This document shows, in pieces, positions 1 to 8,495 of a DNA stretch of 64,000 bases; positions within the stretch are counted from its first letter, which is position 1, and each line of letters begins with the position of its first letter. Origin of the DNA: VAZQ01 sp963758945 (GTDB taxonomy: Bacteria > Pseudomonadota > Alphaproteobacteria > Rhizobiales > Xanthobacteraceae); NCBI GenBank assembly GCA_963758945.1, contig CAVWXY010000003.1, forward strand, positions 94,910 to 158,909. The letters are read 5' to 3'. The translations under genes and the position numbers were made by a program. The notes beneath the pieces are model-generated. The model worked only from the letters and a program-made list of their open reading frames with translations. It searched no databases and had not been told where the DNA came from.

Positions 1-1007
1 ATCAAGGTCGCGTACGGCGCCGCGATCGCCACCACGAAAATGAGGACGACGAAGCCGAGCAGCACCCAGCGCAGCGCCCCGAGCGGCATCAGCTGCGGCC
101 GCGAGCCCTTGCCGGCGAGCGTCACGTAGGAGCGCCGCGAAAGGAACGCGCGCTGGAGGTAGAGCGCCACGACGGTGATGAGCACGAGCACCAGCGACAG
201 CGCGGAGGCGAGGCCGTATTCCGGCGGATAGTCGAACAGCGCATAGATGCGGGTCGGCAGCGTGAAGATGCGGCCGGGCAGCCCGATGATGGCCTGCGAG
301 CCGAACAACGCGAGCGCGTTGACGAAGGCGAGCAGCGTGCCCGAGAGGATCGCGGGCGCGACCAGCGGCGCCGTGATCGAGAGCGCGGTGCGCAGCTTGC
401 CGGCGCCGAGGATCTGCGCCGCCTCCTCGTAGGAGGCGTCGACGGAGGAAAGCGCGCTCGAGGCCAGCAGGTAGACGAACGGGAAGGTGTGCATCACCGT
501 CACCAGCACCAGCCCCGCCATGGAGAAGACGTTGAACGTGAGCCAGGGCAGTCCGGCGACGTCGCGCATCAAGACGTTGATCAGCCCGGCATTGGGGCTG
601 AACAGATAGGTGAGTGCGATGGCGGTGAGGAACGGCGGCGAGAGATAGGAGAGCGTGGCGGTGAGCTGGATCAGCGGCTTCCCTGGCACGTCGGTGCGGC
701 TGACCGCCCAGGCCAGCACCAGCCCGATCACCAGGCTGAACAGGCCGGTCCAGGCCCCGAGGATCAGCGAATTCTTGAGCGCGGTGAGGTAGAGCCGGCC
801 GGAAAGGACCTCGCCGAAATGGTCGAGGCTGAGCCCCTCCTCGCCCTTCACGCTGCCGAGCAGCAGCGAAGCGAGCGGCAGCACGACGAGCACGACCAGC
901 GCGACAACGGCGCCGCCCATGACGACATGCTCGAGCCGCAGCCGCGCGCGCCATGCCGGCCGCGCGAGACTTCCAGGCAGCGTGGCACCGACGACGTCCG
1001 TGGTCAT
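1..1007 (-). CDS. ABC transporter permease, Fe(III)/polyamine type, partial
   Basis: This is an inner-membrane permease of a binding-protein-dependent importer, closest in layout to the FbpB/PotB group (ferric iron, polyamine or aminoethylphosphonate uptake). At least 335 residues run from the ATG at 1007 to the window edge, so the C-terminus is missing. Hydrophobic spans lie at about residues 28-50, 80-102, 115-137, 160-185, 215-240, 265-287 and 311-332. The EAA loop that docks on the ATPase is at 192-212 (SYEEAAQILGAGKL). Two-domain FbpB proteins have about 540 residues and 12 spans, so the second half should lie to the left, together with the ATPase and binding protein. The substrate cannot be told from this piece. 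Confidence 0.85.
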   Translation of the reverse strand, partial: MTTDVVGATLPGSLARPAWRARLRLEHVVMGGAVVALVVLVVLPLASLLLGSVKGEEGLSLDHFGEVLSGRLYLTALKNSLILGAWTGLFSLVIGLVLAWAVSRTDVPGKPLIQLTATLSYLSPPFLTAIALTYLFSPNAGLINVLMRDVAGLPWLTFNVFSMAGLVLVTVMHTFPFVYLLASSALSSVDASYEEAAQILGAGKLRTALSITAPLVAPAILSGTLLAFVNALALFGSQAIIGLPGRIFTLPTRIYALFDYPPEYGLASALSLVLVLITVVALYLQRAFLSRRSYVTLAGKGSRPQLMPLGALRWVLLGFVVLIFVVAIAAPYATL

Positions 1008-2050
1008 GCCGATCGTTTCCGCCCCGTTCGGCCGCGGCGTCTCTCCCCGCGGCTCATTGTCGTAACACCGCCGCGCGGCGCCAACATCCCACGCCACGGT
1101 CGCAGGCTCCATGCGACCTTGCGTCAAATCGCGTTACGATAGTCCTCCAGCCGTAGCCCGCATGGAGCGCAGCGGAAGGCCGGGGAGGCCCGCCGCGTGC
1201 CAGATCCCGGATTTCGCAACGCAATCAAGCTTGCGCAGATTGCGTAAACTTATCTGCGCTGCTCCTTCCGGGCTACGATGTCTCTTCCACTCTCCACATC
1301 CTACACCATTGCGCACGACCTCTCTCGTCCCCGCGGCGCATTGCTGCGCCCGGGTTTTGTTTTCCTTTTCGTACCCGCCCCGAGCGAGGGGTGGGCGGAG
1401 CGCCGGGAGGCACTGCCTTTAACCCTGCCGCGCTCGTAGGGCGCGACACCACGCTTGCGAGGCGCAGGGCGTCCCGCGCAATCCCGGGGCGCCGCCTCTC
1501 GACGCTCCGCCGTGGCGTTGTCGGCCCGGGAACCGCTCCGGCTCCGGCATTGTCTGCCGGGTCCGGGGCGCGAAGGCCCCCACGCTGCCGGGCATGTCTG
1601 CCCGGCCGCGGCACCGAGCGTTTCGTCCGCGGTTACGAGCCGCGATACGACGCCACCTCCCGCTCCGCCTTCAGGATCGTCTCCGGACGACGCCCCTCGA
1701 TGAGCGGGATTTTGCAGTCGTATCATAGATGCGATAAGTAGTCAATGGCGTAGCTGCTTCGTAACTATTGACTTCGAGCCTCCCTCTCCCGCACCAAGTC
1801 CGGCCCGACGAAGCCGTTGCGGACGGCGCATGAGCATGGACGGAGCATCCTGCGATACCGCCGGGACCTCGGCTCTTCCAAACGGAATTGACAGCCGCAG
1901 AACGTAAATTGAGAATCACAGCACGCCCCCCGCGTCCGTCAGGACCGGAGAGACTTTGTTTACAGACGAACGCAATCCGCTCCAGACTAGGAGCGAGCGC
2001 AAGATCGCGCATTGCGGCGCAACCTCCCAGCGAATTCAAGGGAGAAAGCT
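1008..2050. other. gene-free GC-rich stretch
   Basis: About 1 kb between the permease and the flavoprotein holds no reading frame with protein-like composition. It contains a palindrome-bounded repeat (1153-1276), a very GC-rich low-information part (about 1320-1690), and a short inverted repeat agtcaat/attgact at 1740-1746 and 1767-1773. The G+C falls noticeably from about 1700 onward, towards the flavoprotein gene. Confidence 0.5.
1153..1276. repeat. intergenic repeat bounded by GTAGCCCG/CGGGCTAC
   Basis: The element begins gtagcccgcatggagcg and ends ccgggctac, a perfect 8-bp terminal inverted repeat. A second copy with the same ends and a related first 25 bases lies at 41470-41578. Both are outside genes. 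It looks like a non-autonomous palindromic intergenic repeat; a transcribed structured RNA is a less likely alternative. Confidence 0.6.
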
Positions 2051-4114
2051 ATGCAAGACGCAACTCGGCCGACCCGTTGCCGGAAGTCCGACGACAAAGT
2101 CGTCTCGACTGAGGTCTTGATCATCGGCTTTGGCTTCTCGGCCATTCCGCTGATCCGGGAGCTCGAGCGGAGCGGCATCGATTACGTTGTCGTTTCGAAC
2201 GGCGAGGGCAGCATCTGGGACAGGCTGGAGAAGCATGAGCGGCTGGATTTCGACCTCGTCAGCAGCATGCATACGAGCTTCTACTCATTCGAGCTCGTGA
2301 CGCGCGATGTCGGAGATCGCTATCCGACCTCCAAGGAGTACCTCGCCTTCATCAGGAAGTATCTCGCCCAGTACCGATCGAAGGTGGTCAAGGACTGGGT
2401 GACCGCGGTGAAGAACCACTCGTCGCACTCCGTCGTTCGTACACGCGGCGGCACCGTTTTCGTCACGAAACACCTGGTCATCTCGACCGCGTTCAAAAGA
2501 AGAATGAATCAGCTGCTCAACGAGTTCGACTACGCAGCGGCCAGAAACAAGACGATCGCGATCACGGCGATGGGAGACTCCGTCAACCTGATGGTCTCCA
2601 AGCTGATCCCGTACAACAATCGCATCATCCTGATCACCAATGGATTCATGCTGCTGGACAAATTGTCGTTCTACGACGGCACCTCCTATACATTGGACCA
2701 ACTCGAATACCACAACATCCGCCGCGTTTCGAACACCGCCTATCGCAAGACGATCACCACCGGCCTGGACTTCGTGGTGGTGTGTCAAAAGCTGTTCAAG
2801 TTCGCATCCATCAATCACGTCTACTTCAAGCATCCGCTGGCGATTCGAAACTTCCTCGCAAAGATCGATTTCAAGAATCTCTTCCCGAAAAGCCCCGTGC
2901 CGAACGGCATCATCGCCATCAAATATTGGCCGATCGACTCATACCAGACATTGTTCGACAACGACGCGCTCAAGCAATCCATCGCGGACGGCTACCTGCT
3001 CAATGACATCGCATTTTTTCTCGACCAGGGTCTCGTGGAGTTGTGGCCCAAGCAAGAAACCGTCATCGACCGCGCGGCCCGGACGATTCGATGGAAGGAC
3101 AATGTCGTCGAATACGACGAGATCGTCGATGGCGACTATGAAATCCCCAATCTGCCCGGGATCGCGATCGAGCGCGAAGGCGCTCCGCAACGCAAGTATG
3201 ATTATGTCTACCGCAACACGCTCATGGGTGTGGTCCCGAAGGAACTGAGCAACGTCTACTTCATCGGATTTGCCAGACCGACCACCGGCGGGCTGAACAA
3301 CATCACCGAAATGCAATGCCTGTTCACCCATAAGATGATTATTGATCCCGGTTTCAATCACGACATCTACGACGGCATCGAAAAGAAGATTCGAAAATAC
3401 AACAGGCACTATTTCCTCTTCGACGGAAAGAAGCAGCCCGACCATCTGGTCCACTATGGCTTCTATACCGATGACATCGCGAGGCTGATCACGATCAATC
3501 CGCGCCTTTCGGGTTGTCGGTCCCTGAAGGATGTCGTGATGTACTTCGTCTTCCCGAATTGCGCTTTCAAATACCGACAGAGCGGGCCGTACAAGGTGGA
3601 AGGGGCGAAGGAGATGGTCGAAAAGATCTACAGCAACCATAGGGGGTTTTCGGTCATCATCCACTACCTGCTCACTTACGCATTGTTGCAGCTGACCGGG
3701 TATGCCGCGGTGATCGTCGCCTATTATCGCCACGAGCTCCCTGCGCTTGCTCTGCCCTTCCTGTTCCTGGTCGTGTTGCTGAACCCGGTCACGCCGTTTG
3801 TCGCGGCCAATGGATTCGGACGCAACTCATATCTCAACGTCATTCTGGCCATCGGGCTCGCGCTGACGGCTTACTACCAGACCCTTTGGATTCCGCTTGC
3901 GTCGCTCGTGGCGGTGTTCGCCTCGACCTATGTCTTCCATCGGCTCGGATGGTCGAGAGCGCCGTTCAATGATCTGAAGAACAAGCAGAACCCGAAATAT
4001 CGGGAGTTCTTCAAGCGCTATTGTGCTGCGTTCAGAGACGTCTTCTCGGAGAAGGCTGCTTCGACCCGGCGCGCTCTCTCCACATCCGCATGGTCCGGGA
4101 ATGCCTCCCCGTGA
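2051..4114 (+). CDS. FMO-like flavoprotein with C-terminal membrane domain
   Basis: A protein of 687 residues that starts with an FAD Rossmann fold: hydrophobic strand then GFGFSA at residues 26-31, a variant of GxGxxG/A. A stretch around residues 405-430 (FARPTTGGLNNITEMQ) resembles the C-terminal signature of flavin monooxygenases. After about residue 535 the protein changes character: three or four hydrophobic spans (about 540-635) followed by a basic cytoplasmic-type tail. The ATG at 2051 has GGAGAAAG just upstream. The G+C is visibly lower than in all neighbours, with no operon partner, which suggests transfer. Likely a membrane-tethered NAD(P)H-dependent oxidase or monooxygenase; the substrate is unknown and I know of no named family with this exact architecture. 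Confidence 0.7.
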   Translation: MQDATRPTRCRKSDDKVVSTEVLIIGFGFSAIPLIRELERSGIDYVVVSNGEGSIWDRLEKHERLDFDLVSSMHTSFYSFELVTRDVGDRYPTSKEYLAFIRKYLAQYRSKVVKDWVTAVKNHSSHSVVRTRGGTVFVTKHLVISTAFKRRMNQLLNEFDYAAARNKTIAITAMGDSVNLMVSKLIPYNNRIILITNGFMLLDKLSFYDGTSYTLDQLEYHNIRRVSNTAYRKTITTGLDFVVVCQKLFKFASINHVYFKHPLAIRNFLAKIDFKNLFPKSPVPNGIIAIKYWPIDSYQTLFDNDALKQSIADGYLLNDIAFFLDQGLVELWPKQETVIDRAARTIRWKDNVVEYDEIVDGDYEIPNLPGIAIEREGAPQRKYDYVYRNTLMGVVPKELSNVYFIGFARPTTGGLNNITEMQCLFTHKMIIDPGFNHDIYDGIEKKIRKYNRHYFLFDGKKQPDHLVHYGFYTDDIARLITINPRLSGCRSLKDVVMYFVFPNCAFKYRQSGPYKVEGAKEMVEKIYSNHRGFSVIIHYLLTYALLQLTGYAAVIVAYYRHELPALALPFLFLVVLLNPVTPFVAANGFGRNSYLNVILAIGLALTAYYQTLWIPLASLVAVFASTYVFHRLGWSRAPFNDLKNKQNPKYREFFKRYCAAFRDVFSEKAASTRRALSTSAWSGNASP

Positions 4115-4327
4115 ATCACCGGAAGCTGCGCGGTCGCATCGAAACGCGGAGCGCATCCTACGCCTGTAACGGCCTCCCCGTCCGAAGGGTAGTGTGCAGA
4201 TTTTCGACCAAAGAGCTTGCGCGCGCACTCCCGCTGCGGCTGGTTTGGGAAAGTTGCCGTGAAGCCAAGTTAATGCTGGGCTGGACCCGGGACACCCCTG
4301 GCCTTCATGCTGACACGCAATAGGCCT

Positions 4328-4708
4328 TCACCGCACGGGCGGCGCCTCACACCGGCCCGACCCCACGATGGTGGTGGAAACGCCATCCTTTGTCGTCGAG
4401 CCGGCGTAGGACAAGGCGCCGTCTCGGCGATCGAGCTCGTAGAAGACGCCGTCGCGATTGGCGCTGATCCAGGACCGGTCGAGCCGAGTGACCGTCAGGG
4501 GCGTGTTGTCCAGGAACGCAAGCGTCTTCGCCTCGTCATCGACCCAGAAGCCCAAGTTCTCTTCTTTTGCCGACGAGGTGTCGCCGGCGGGCGCGCTGAT
4601 GAGGACCACTTTGCGAGTGGAGCAAGTCAGCACGGTGCGCGCGAGCACCGGCTGTGCCAGAGCGGCAAGCGCGACTGTCAGCACCGTGCACTCGCGCACG
4701 CCTTTCAT
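4328..4708 (-). CDS. small secreted protein of unknown function
   Basis: A 126-residue protein with a clear Sec signal peptide: basic start MKGVREC, hydrophobic core, and a likely cleavage after PVLA-R near residue 23. The mature part of about 100 residues contains two cysteines (about 29 and 120) that could form a disulphide, and a short beta-rich sequence ending in CEAPPVR. The ATG at 4708 has GGGAGG five bases upstream and is preferred over the in-frame TTG at 4720. It stands alone between the flavoprotein and the group II intron. I do not recognise the family; a periplasmic location is inferred. Confidence 0.65.
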   Translation of the reverse strand: MKGVRECTVLTVALAALAQPVLARTVLTCSTRKVVLISAPAGDTSSAKEENLGFWVDDEAKTLAFLDNTPLTVTRLDRSWISANRDGVFYELDRRDGALSYAGSTTKDGVSTTIVGSGRCEAPPVR

Positions 4709-4883
4709 CGGCCCTCCCAAAACGCTTTGAGCCGCTCCGTCGTGCTCCTTCGGCTTCTCACGCGCCCGGTAGAGTCGAGATGTGGCGCGGTGGCCGTAGG
4801 CCGAACATATCTGTTGTCCGCCCCTTTCGTCTGGCGGTGCCTTAGTGGTTCAACCTTGACTCCGTTTCCACATTCCGCTCATC

Positions 4884-4916
4884 GAACCGGACATGCAGAT
4901 TTCCCGCATCCGGCTC
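4884..4916 (-). ncRNA. group II intron domain V
   Basis: Read on the minus strand, GAGCCGG opens a 33-nt hairpin that closes with CCGGTTC and contains an internal bulge and a GAAA-type loop. This is the catalytic core helix of group II ribozymes. Its position 12 bases after the maturase stop codon and before a domain VI hairpin fits the family layout. Confidence 0.85.
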
Positions 4917-4928
4917 TCGGACAAGACT

Positions 4929-6260
4929 TCACGCCTTCACCCACGGCACGTCGTGCCCAAGCCGGCACAGGCGTACGAGCCCGAAGTGCCCGTAAAGGTG
5001 CGAGAGTGGATAAGTCCCGCCCCTACTGCGCCTGACCTTGTGCTTGAAGCGCAACCACCGGCGCAGCCGCACAGCGGTGTAGTTGTCGATCGCCCGGTAC
5101 GCTTTGGTGACGGTGCCTACTTCGAAGTAGTTCGCCCATCCGCGCAGCGTGCGGTTCAACTTCTTCACCATCCCTGTGGTCTCTTGCCATGTCCCCGTTC
5201 GGGCGGTCAGCGCGTGGATGTTATCCACCATGCGCTTGATGCTCTTCTTCGATGGCCGGAACCCCAAATACGCCTTGCCGGTTCTCGCTGAATACATCCG
5301 CCCGAACGTGTACCCCAAGAAGTCGAACTCCCCTTCCGGCACCTTGCAGATCCGTGTCTTCTCCTCGTTGACCGTGAGCTTCAGCTTTCCCATGATCTCG
5401 CGCAGGCGCTGCACGGCCTCTTCGGCTTTGCCCTTTCGGCACAGGATCACGAGGTCGTCGGCGTAGGTCACGATACGAGAGCCGAGGCTTCGCTCCAACC
5501 CGAGCATCTTCCATCCCAGCACGAACCGGCGCATGTAGAGGTTTGCCAGCAATGGTGAGATCGGTGATCCCTGCGGAATGCCGCGCCGGTTGTCCCGAGC
5601 CTCGGTTGTGCGTGTCTTCCGTCCTCGATCGTCGGTTTCTTCCACGGGGCATTCCAGCCACATCCTGATCAGATGCAGCATGCGCCGATCTACAATCCGG
5701 CGCGCTACCGACTTTAGAAGTTCGGCATGTGGAATGCTCCCGAAGTAGTCCGCGAGGTCGGCGTCGACGACTTCCGGGTGGCTCCGATACAGCAGCGATT
5801 CCACCTCGACCACCGCCTGTTGGGCGTTGCGCCCGGGACGGTAGGCGTACTGTTCTGGTGGAAGGTCGGCTTCAAAAATCGGTTCTAGCACCAGCATCGT
5901 TGCTGTCATGCATACCCGATCGCGCAAGGTCGAGATGCCCAGCGGCCTGAGTTTGCCGTTGGCTTTCGGTATGAACACTCTTCTGATGGGGTCTGGTCGG
6001 TAAGTCTCCTGCTTGAGCGCAAGCGCCAGTTCGCCAAGCCACCGTTGCACTCCATACGCTTCGATGTCCGCAAACTCTTGTCCGTCCACCCCCGGTGCGC
6101 CCTTGTTGGAGCGGCACTGGGCATAGGCATGAGCCAAGATGTCGTCGCGGGTGATCTTGTCGTAGAGGGCGTAGAAACGGTAGCCGGCTTCTGCCTTCGC
6201 TTTCGCGTGCAACGCCTTCTGCAGTTTCTGAACACTCTTCGGAGTTGATAGGTTGCCCAA
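4929..6260 (-). CDS. ltrA: group II intron reverse transcriptase/maturase
   Basis: A 443-residue intron-encoded protein that copies intron RNA into DNA and helps splicing. It has the RT fingers and palm with the motif KGAPGVDG near residue 55, the PLGI region near 107, GIPQGSPISPLLANLYM near 230 and the catalytic YADD near 266. A maturase domain X follows (GWANYF near 385). No HNH/zinc-finger endonuclease domain is present, so the protein belongs to the endonuclease-less type that usually targets single-stranded DNA at replication forks. The length is normal and the frame intact. It lies inside domain IV of the intron. Confidence 0.93.
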   Translation of the reverse strand: MGNLSTPKSVQKLQKALHAKAKAEAGYRFYALYDKITRDDILAHAYAQCRSNKGAPGVDGQEFADIEAYGVQRWLGELALALKQETYRPDPIRRVFIPKANGKLRPLGISTLRDRVCMTATMLVLEPIFEADLPPEQYAYRPGRNAQQAVVEVESLLYRSHPEVVDADLADYFGSIPHAELLKSVARRIVDRRMLHLIRMWLECPVEETDDRGRKTRTTEARDNRRGIPQGSPISPLLANLYMRRFVLGWKMLGLERSLGSRIVTYADDLVILCRKGKAEEAVQRLREIMGKLKLTVNEEKTRICKVPEGEFDFLGYTFGRMYSARTGKAYLGFRPSKKSIKRMVDNIHALTARTGTWQETTGMVKKLNRTLRGWANYFEVGTVTKAYRAIDNYTAVRLRRWLRFKHKVRRSRGGTYPLSHLYGHFGLVRLCRLGHDVPWVKA

Positions 6261-6983
6261 TCTCCAGGTCCCTCACTACGTCTTGCGTTCGTCTTGAACT
6301 GAGGTCCCTTCCCTCCCCCGGCATTACCCGGCTTCCGCGGTACTGCGAACCTCTCCGTCTCCCCAGGGCGTCCGGCCTGTCCCTCGCGGGCGTCCGGTTG
6401 GTCATCGCTGACCGCGCCTTGGGGTCTCCCGTGTTGCGCGCGCTTTCCTTGTGTACATGCTGTCGCCACTACCCCGGCGCAGCGGCTGGGCGTACTCCTC
6501 CGCTCATTCACCCCCAGCCGTGTCAGCCTTCCCCGAAAGGGTTGTCGGGTCGGCCTGCGCATTGTCCTTTTCGAGGCTTGCTCGGCGTTCACTCGCGTTA
6601 CGGCCTGCACACTCGCGCTGTCACCAATGCGTGACACGCTTTTCCGAAGGCTCCAGCTATATCGTCACCTCCATAGCTGCTCCGGTTGCTTCCGGCTGGA
6701 GCGATTGCCGGGTGGGACTTTCACCCACTGGAAAGCGCCGCCTTTCCACGGCGCACACCCGTCCCTGACATCTATGTGCCAACAGCGCGGCTGCCCAGCG
6801 CTCGAACAGAGCGCTCCCTCGTGCTGCCCGCAGCGGACCGACGGCACCCGCCGCGCCGTGGCGCAGCAAGCGCATTGCCTTCTCATGCCTGGAACTGGCA
6901 CGAATGCGAGGGGCCGGCGTGTCCCCGGTTCGAAACCGGACCCGGCGACGAGCGGGGCGCTTGGCAAACAGGGACTTTCGTCA

Positions 6984-8459
6984 ATGGCAGGTGGGAAGCA
7001 TTACCAAACCGATGTCGCGATCGTCGGCGCGGGGGGCGCCGGCATAGCGGCCGGCATCGAGGCCCGCGATACGGGCGCGCGCGCCATCGCCTTCGAGCGG
7101 GACTCCCAGCCCGGCGGGGCGGCCCTCATCTCCGGAGGCGGCTGCCTGATCGTCGGGTCGCCGTTGCAGGAGCAGCACGGCATCCACGACACCCCCGACC
7201 TGGCCTTCAAGGACTGGGTCGAGTGGGGCGGTCCGTCGACCGACGTGGTCTGGGCCCGCTACTACATCGAGCACAGCCTGCACGATCTCTATCACTGGAC
7301 CGAAGGGCTCGGCGTGAAGTGGGTCGACCTGAAATCCCAGGAAGGCAATTCCGTGCTGCGCTGGACCCGGACCGAGCGCAACGGCCTGGGCCTGATGACC
7401 CGTCTCATCGAAGGCTTCCGGACGAAGGGCGGCGAGATCGTCGCCGAGACCGAGATCACGGGACTGCGGCTCGAGGGCGGCCGCGTCACCGGTCTGGAAG
7501 GCCGCGATGGCAAGACCGGCGAGCCGGTGGCCGTCAGCAGCAAGGCCGTCATCGTGGCGACCGGCGGCTTCAACTCGAACCTCGACATGGTGCTCAAGTT
7601 CAATCCCGCGCTGAGAAACCACAAGGTGCTGGAAGGATCGGGGCGCGGCTCGACCGGAAGCGGACACGAGCTCATCGGCCGTGCGGGCGGCTATCTCACC
7701 CACATGGACCACATCTGGTTTTACGTTTACGCCACGCCCGACTACCGGGACCCCGCGCAGCGCCGTGGCCTCGTGTTCCGCCTGGTGCCCGGCTACATCT
7801 GGGTCAACCAGCAGGGCCGCCGGTTCCACAACGAAGCGCTATCGGGCGGCAACTCCGCGAGCCCGGCGCTGATGGCACAGAGCCCGCGCCACGCCTGGGC
7901 GATCATGGATGCGCCGATGACCGCGACCATGGAGGTCGCCGATCCCTACTACCGCGACGGCGACAAGGTCGTGCGCGCCAAGGTGATGGAGCTGCTCGAC
8001 AACTCGCCCTTCATCCGCAAGGCCGACACGCTCGCCGGGCTGGCCGAGAGGATGGAGGTCGACGCGCCGACATTCCTCGCCACCGTCGAGCGCTACAACA
8101 AGGCTTGCAAGGGCGGGCTCGCGACGGAGCTGGAATTCGGCAAGCCGCTCAAATCGTCGAAGGCGTTCGACACGCCGCCCTACTACGCCGTCCAGATCTT
8201 CCCGCTGGCGCGCAAGAACTTCGGCGGCGTCAAGACCGACCTCCAGTGCCGCGTGCTCGACAAGCACTTCGAGCCGATCGCCGGGCTCTACGCCGCGGGC
8301 GAGGTCGCCGGCATGGCCGGCGGCCACATCAACGGGCGCGCCGGCCTCGAAGGGACCATGCTGGGTCCGTCGATTTTCAGCGGGCGCGTCGCCGGCGGCT
8401 GGGCCGCCCAGGCCGCAGGCCACGGCCGCGGTTTCGTCGGTAGGGCGAACCGGGGTTGA
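6984..8459 (+). CDS. FAD-dependent oxidoreductase, fumarate reductase/TcuA type
   Basis: A 491-residue flavoprotein of the succinate dehydrogenase/fumarate reductase flavoprotein fold. The FAD site GAGGAG is at residues 15-20, followed by a strand ending in ER at about 38. The second FAD segment, LYAAGEVAGMAGGHINGRAG, is near residues 436-455. The family includes tricarballylate dehydrogenase TcuA, 3-oxosteroid dehydrogenases and urocanate reductase; the substrate cannot be chosen from sequence. The ATG at 6984 is taken because the FAD strand begins ten residues later, although the Shine-Dalgarno is weak. No membrane anchor or iron-sulphur partner is encoded nearby. It lies just outside the group II intron. 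Confidence 0.85.
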   Translation: MAGGKHYQTDVAIVGAGGAGIAAGIEARDTGARAIAFERDSQPGGAALISGGGCLIVGSPLQEQHGIHDTPDLAFKDWVEWGGPSTDVVWARYYIEHSLHDLYHWTEGLGVKWVDLKSQEGNSVLRWTRTERNGLGLMTRLIEGFRTKGGEIVAETEITGLRLEGGRVTGLEGRDGKTGEPVAVSSKAVIVATGGFNSNLDMVLKFNPALRNHKVLEGSGRGSTGSGHELIGRAGGYLTHMDHIWFYVYATPDYRDPAQRRGLVFRLVPGYIWVNQQGRRFHNEALSGGNSASPALMAQSPRHAWAIMDAPMTATMEVADPYYRDGDKVVRAKVMELLDNSPFIRKADTLAGLAERMEVDAPTFLATVERYNKACKGGLATELEFGKPLKSSKAFDTPPYYAVQIFPLARKNFGGVKTDLQCRVLDKHFEPIAGLYAAGEVAGMAGGHINGRAGLEGTMLGPSIFSGRVAGGWAAQAAGHGRGFVGRANRG

Positions 8460-8495
8460 GCGCGGGGCCGAGGTCGCCGAACACGCCGGCGAGCC

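Larger units (their letters stand above)
4845..6758 (-). mobile_element. group II intron, apparently complete
   Basis: On the minus strand the intron begins GTGTGCGCC at 6758, matching the bacterial 5' end consensus GUGYG, and continues with the domain I landmark GTGGGTGAAAGTCCCAC. A maturase gene sits in domain IV (4929-6260), followed by domain V (4884-4916) and a domain VI-like hairpin (GTGG...CCAC with an unpaired A) ending near 4845. Total length is about 1.9 kb, normal for a compact bacterial intron. The 3' end is placed within a few bases. The element lies between genes and interrupts no recognisable gene. It is probably mobile by retrohoming. Confidence 0.85.

Noticed and set aside
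489..1142. Long plus-strand reading frame of 217 codons rich in H, R, Q and D
   Set aside because: It is antisense to the ABC permease and has the biased composition of a shadow frame in GC-rich DNA.
6840..6960. Possible tRNA or tmRNA gene
   Set aside because: T-arm present, but the acceptor strands do not pair and no valid anticodon arm forms.
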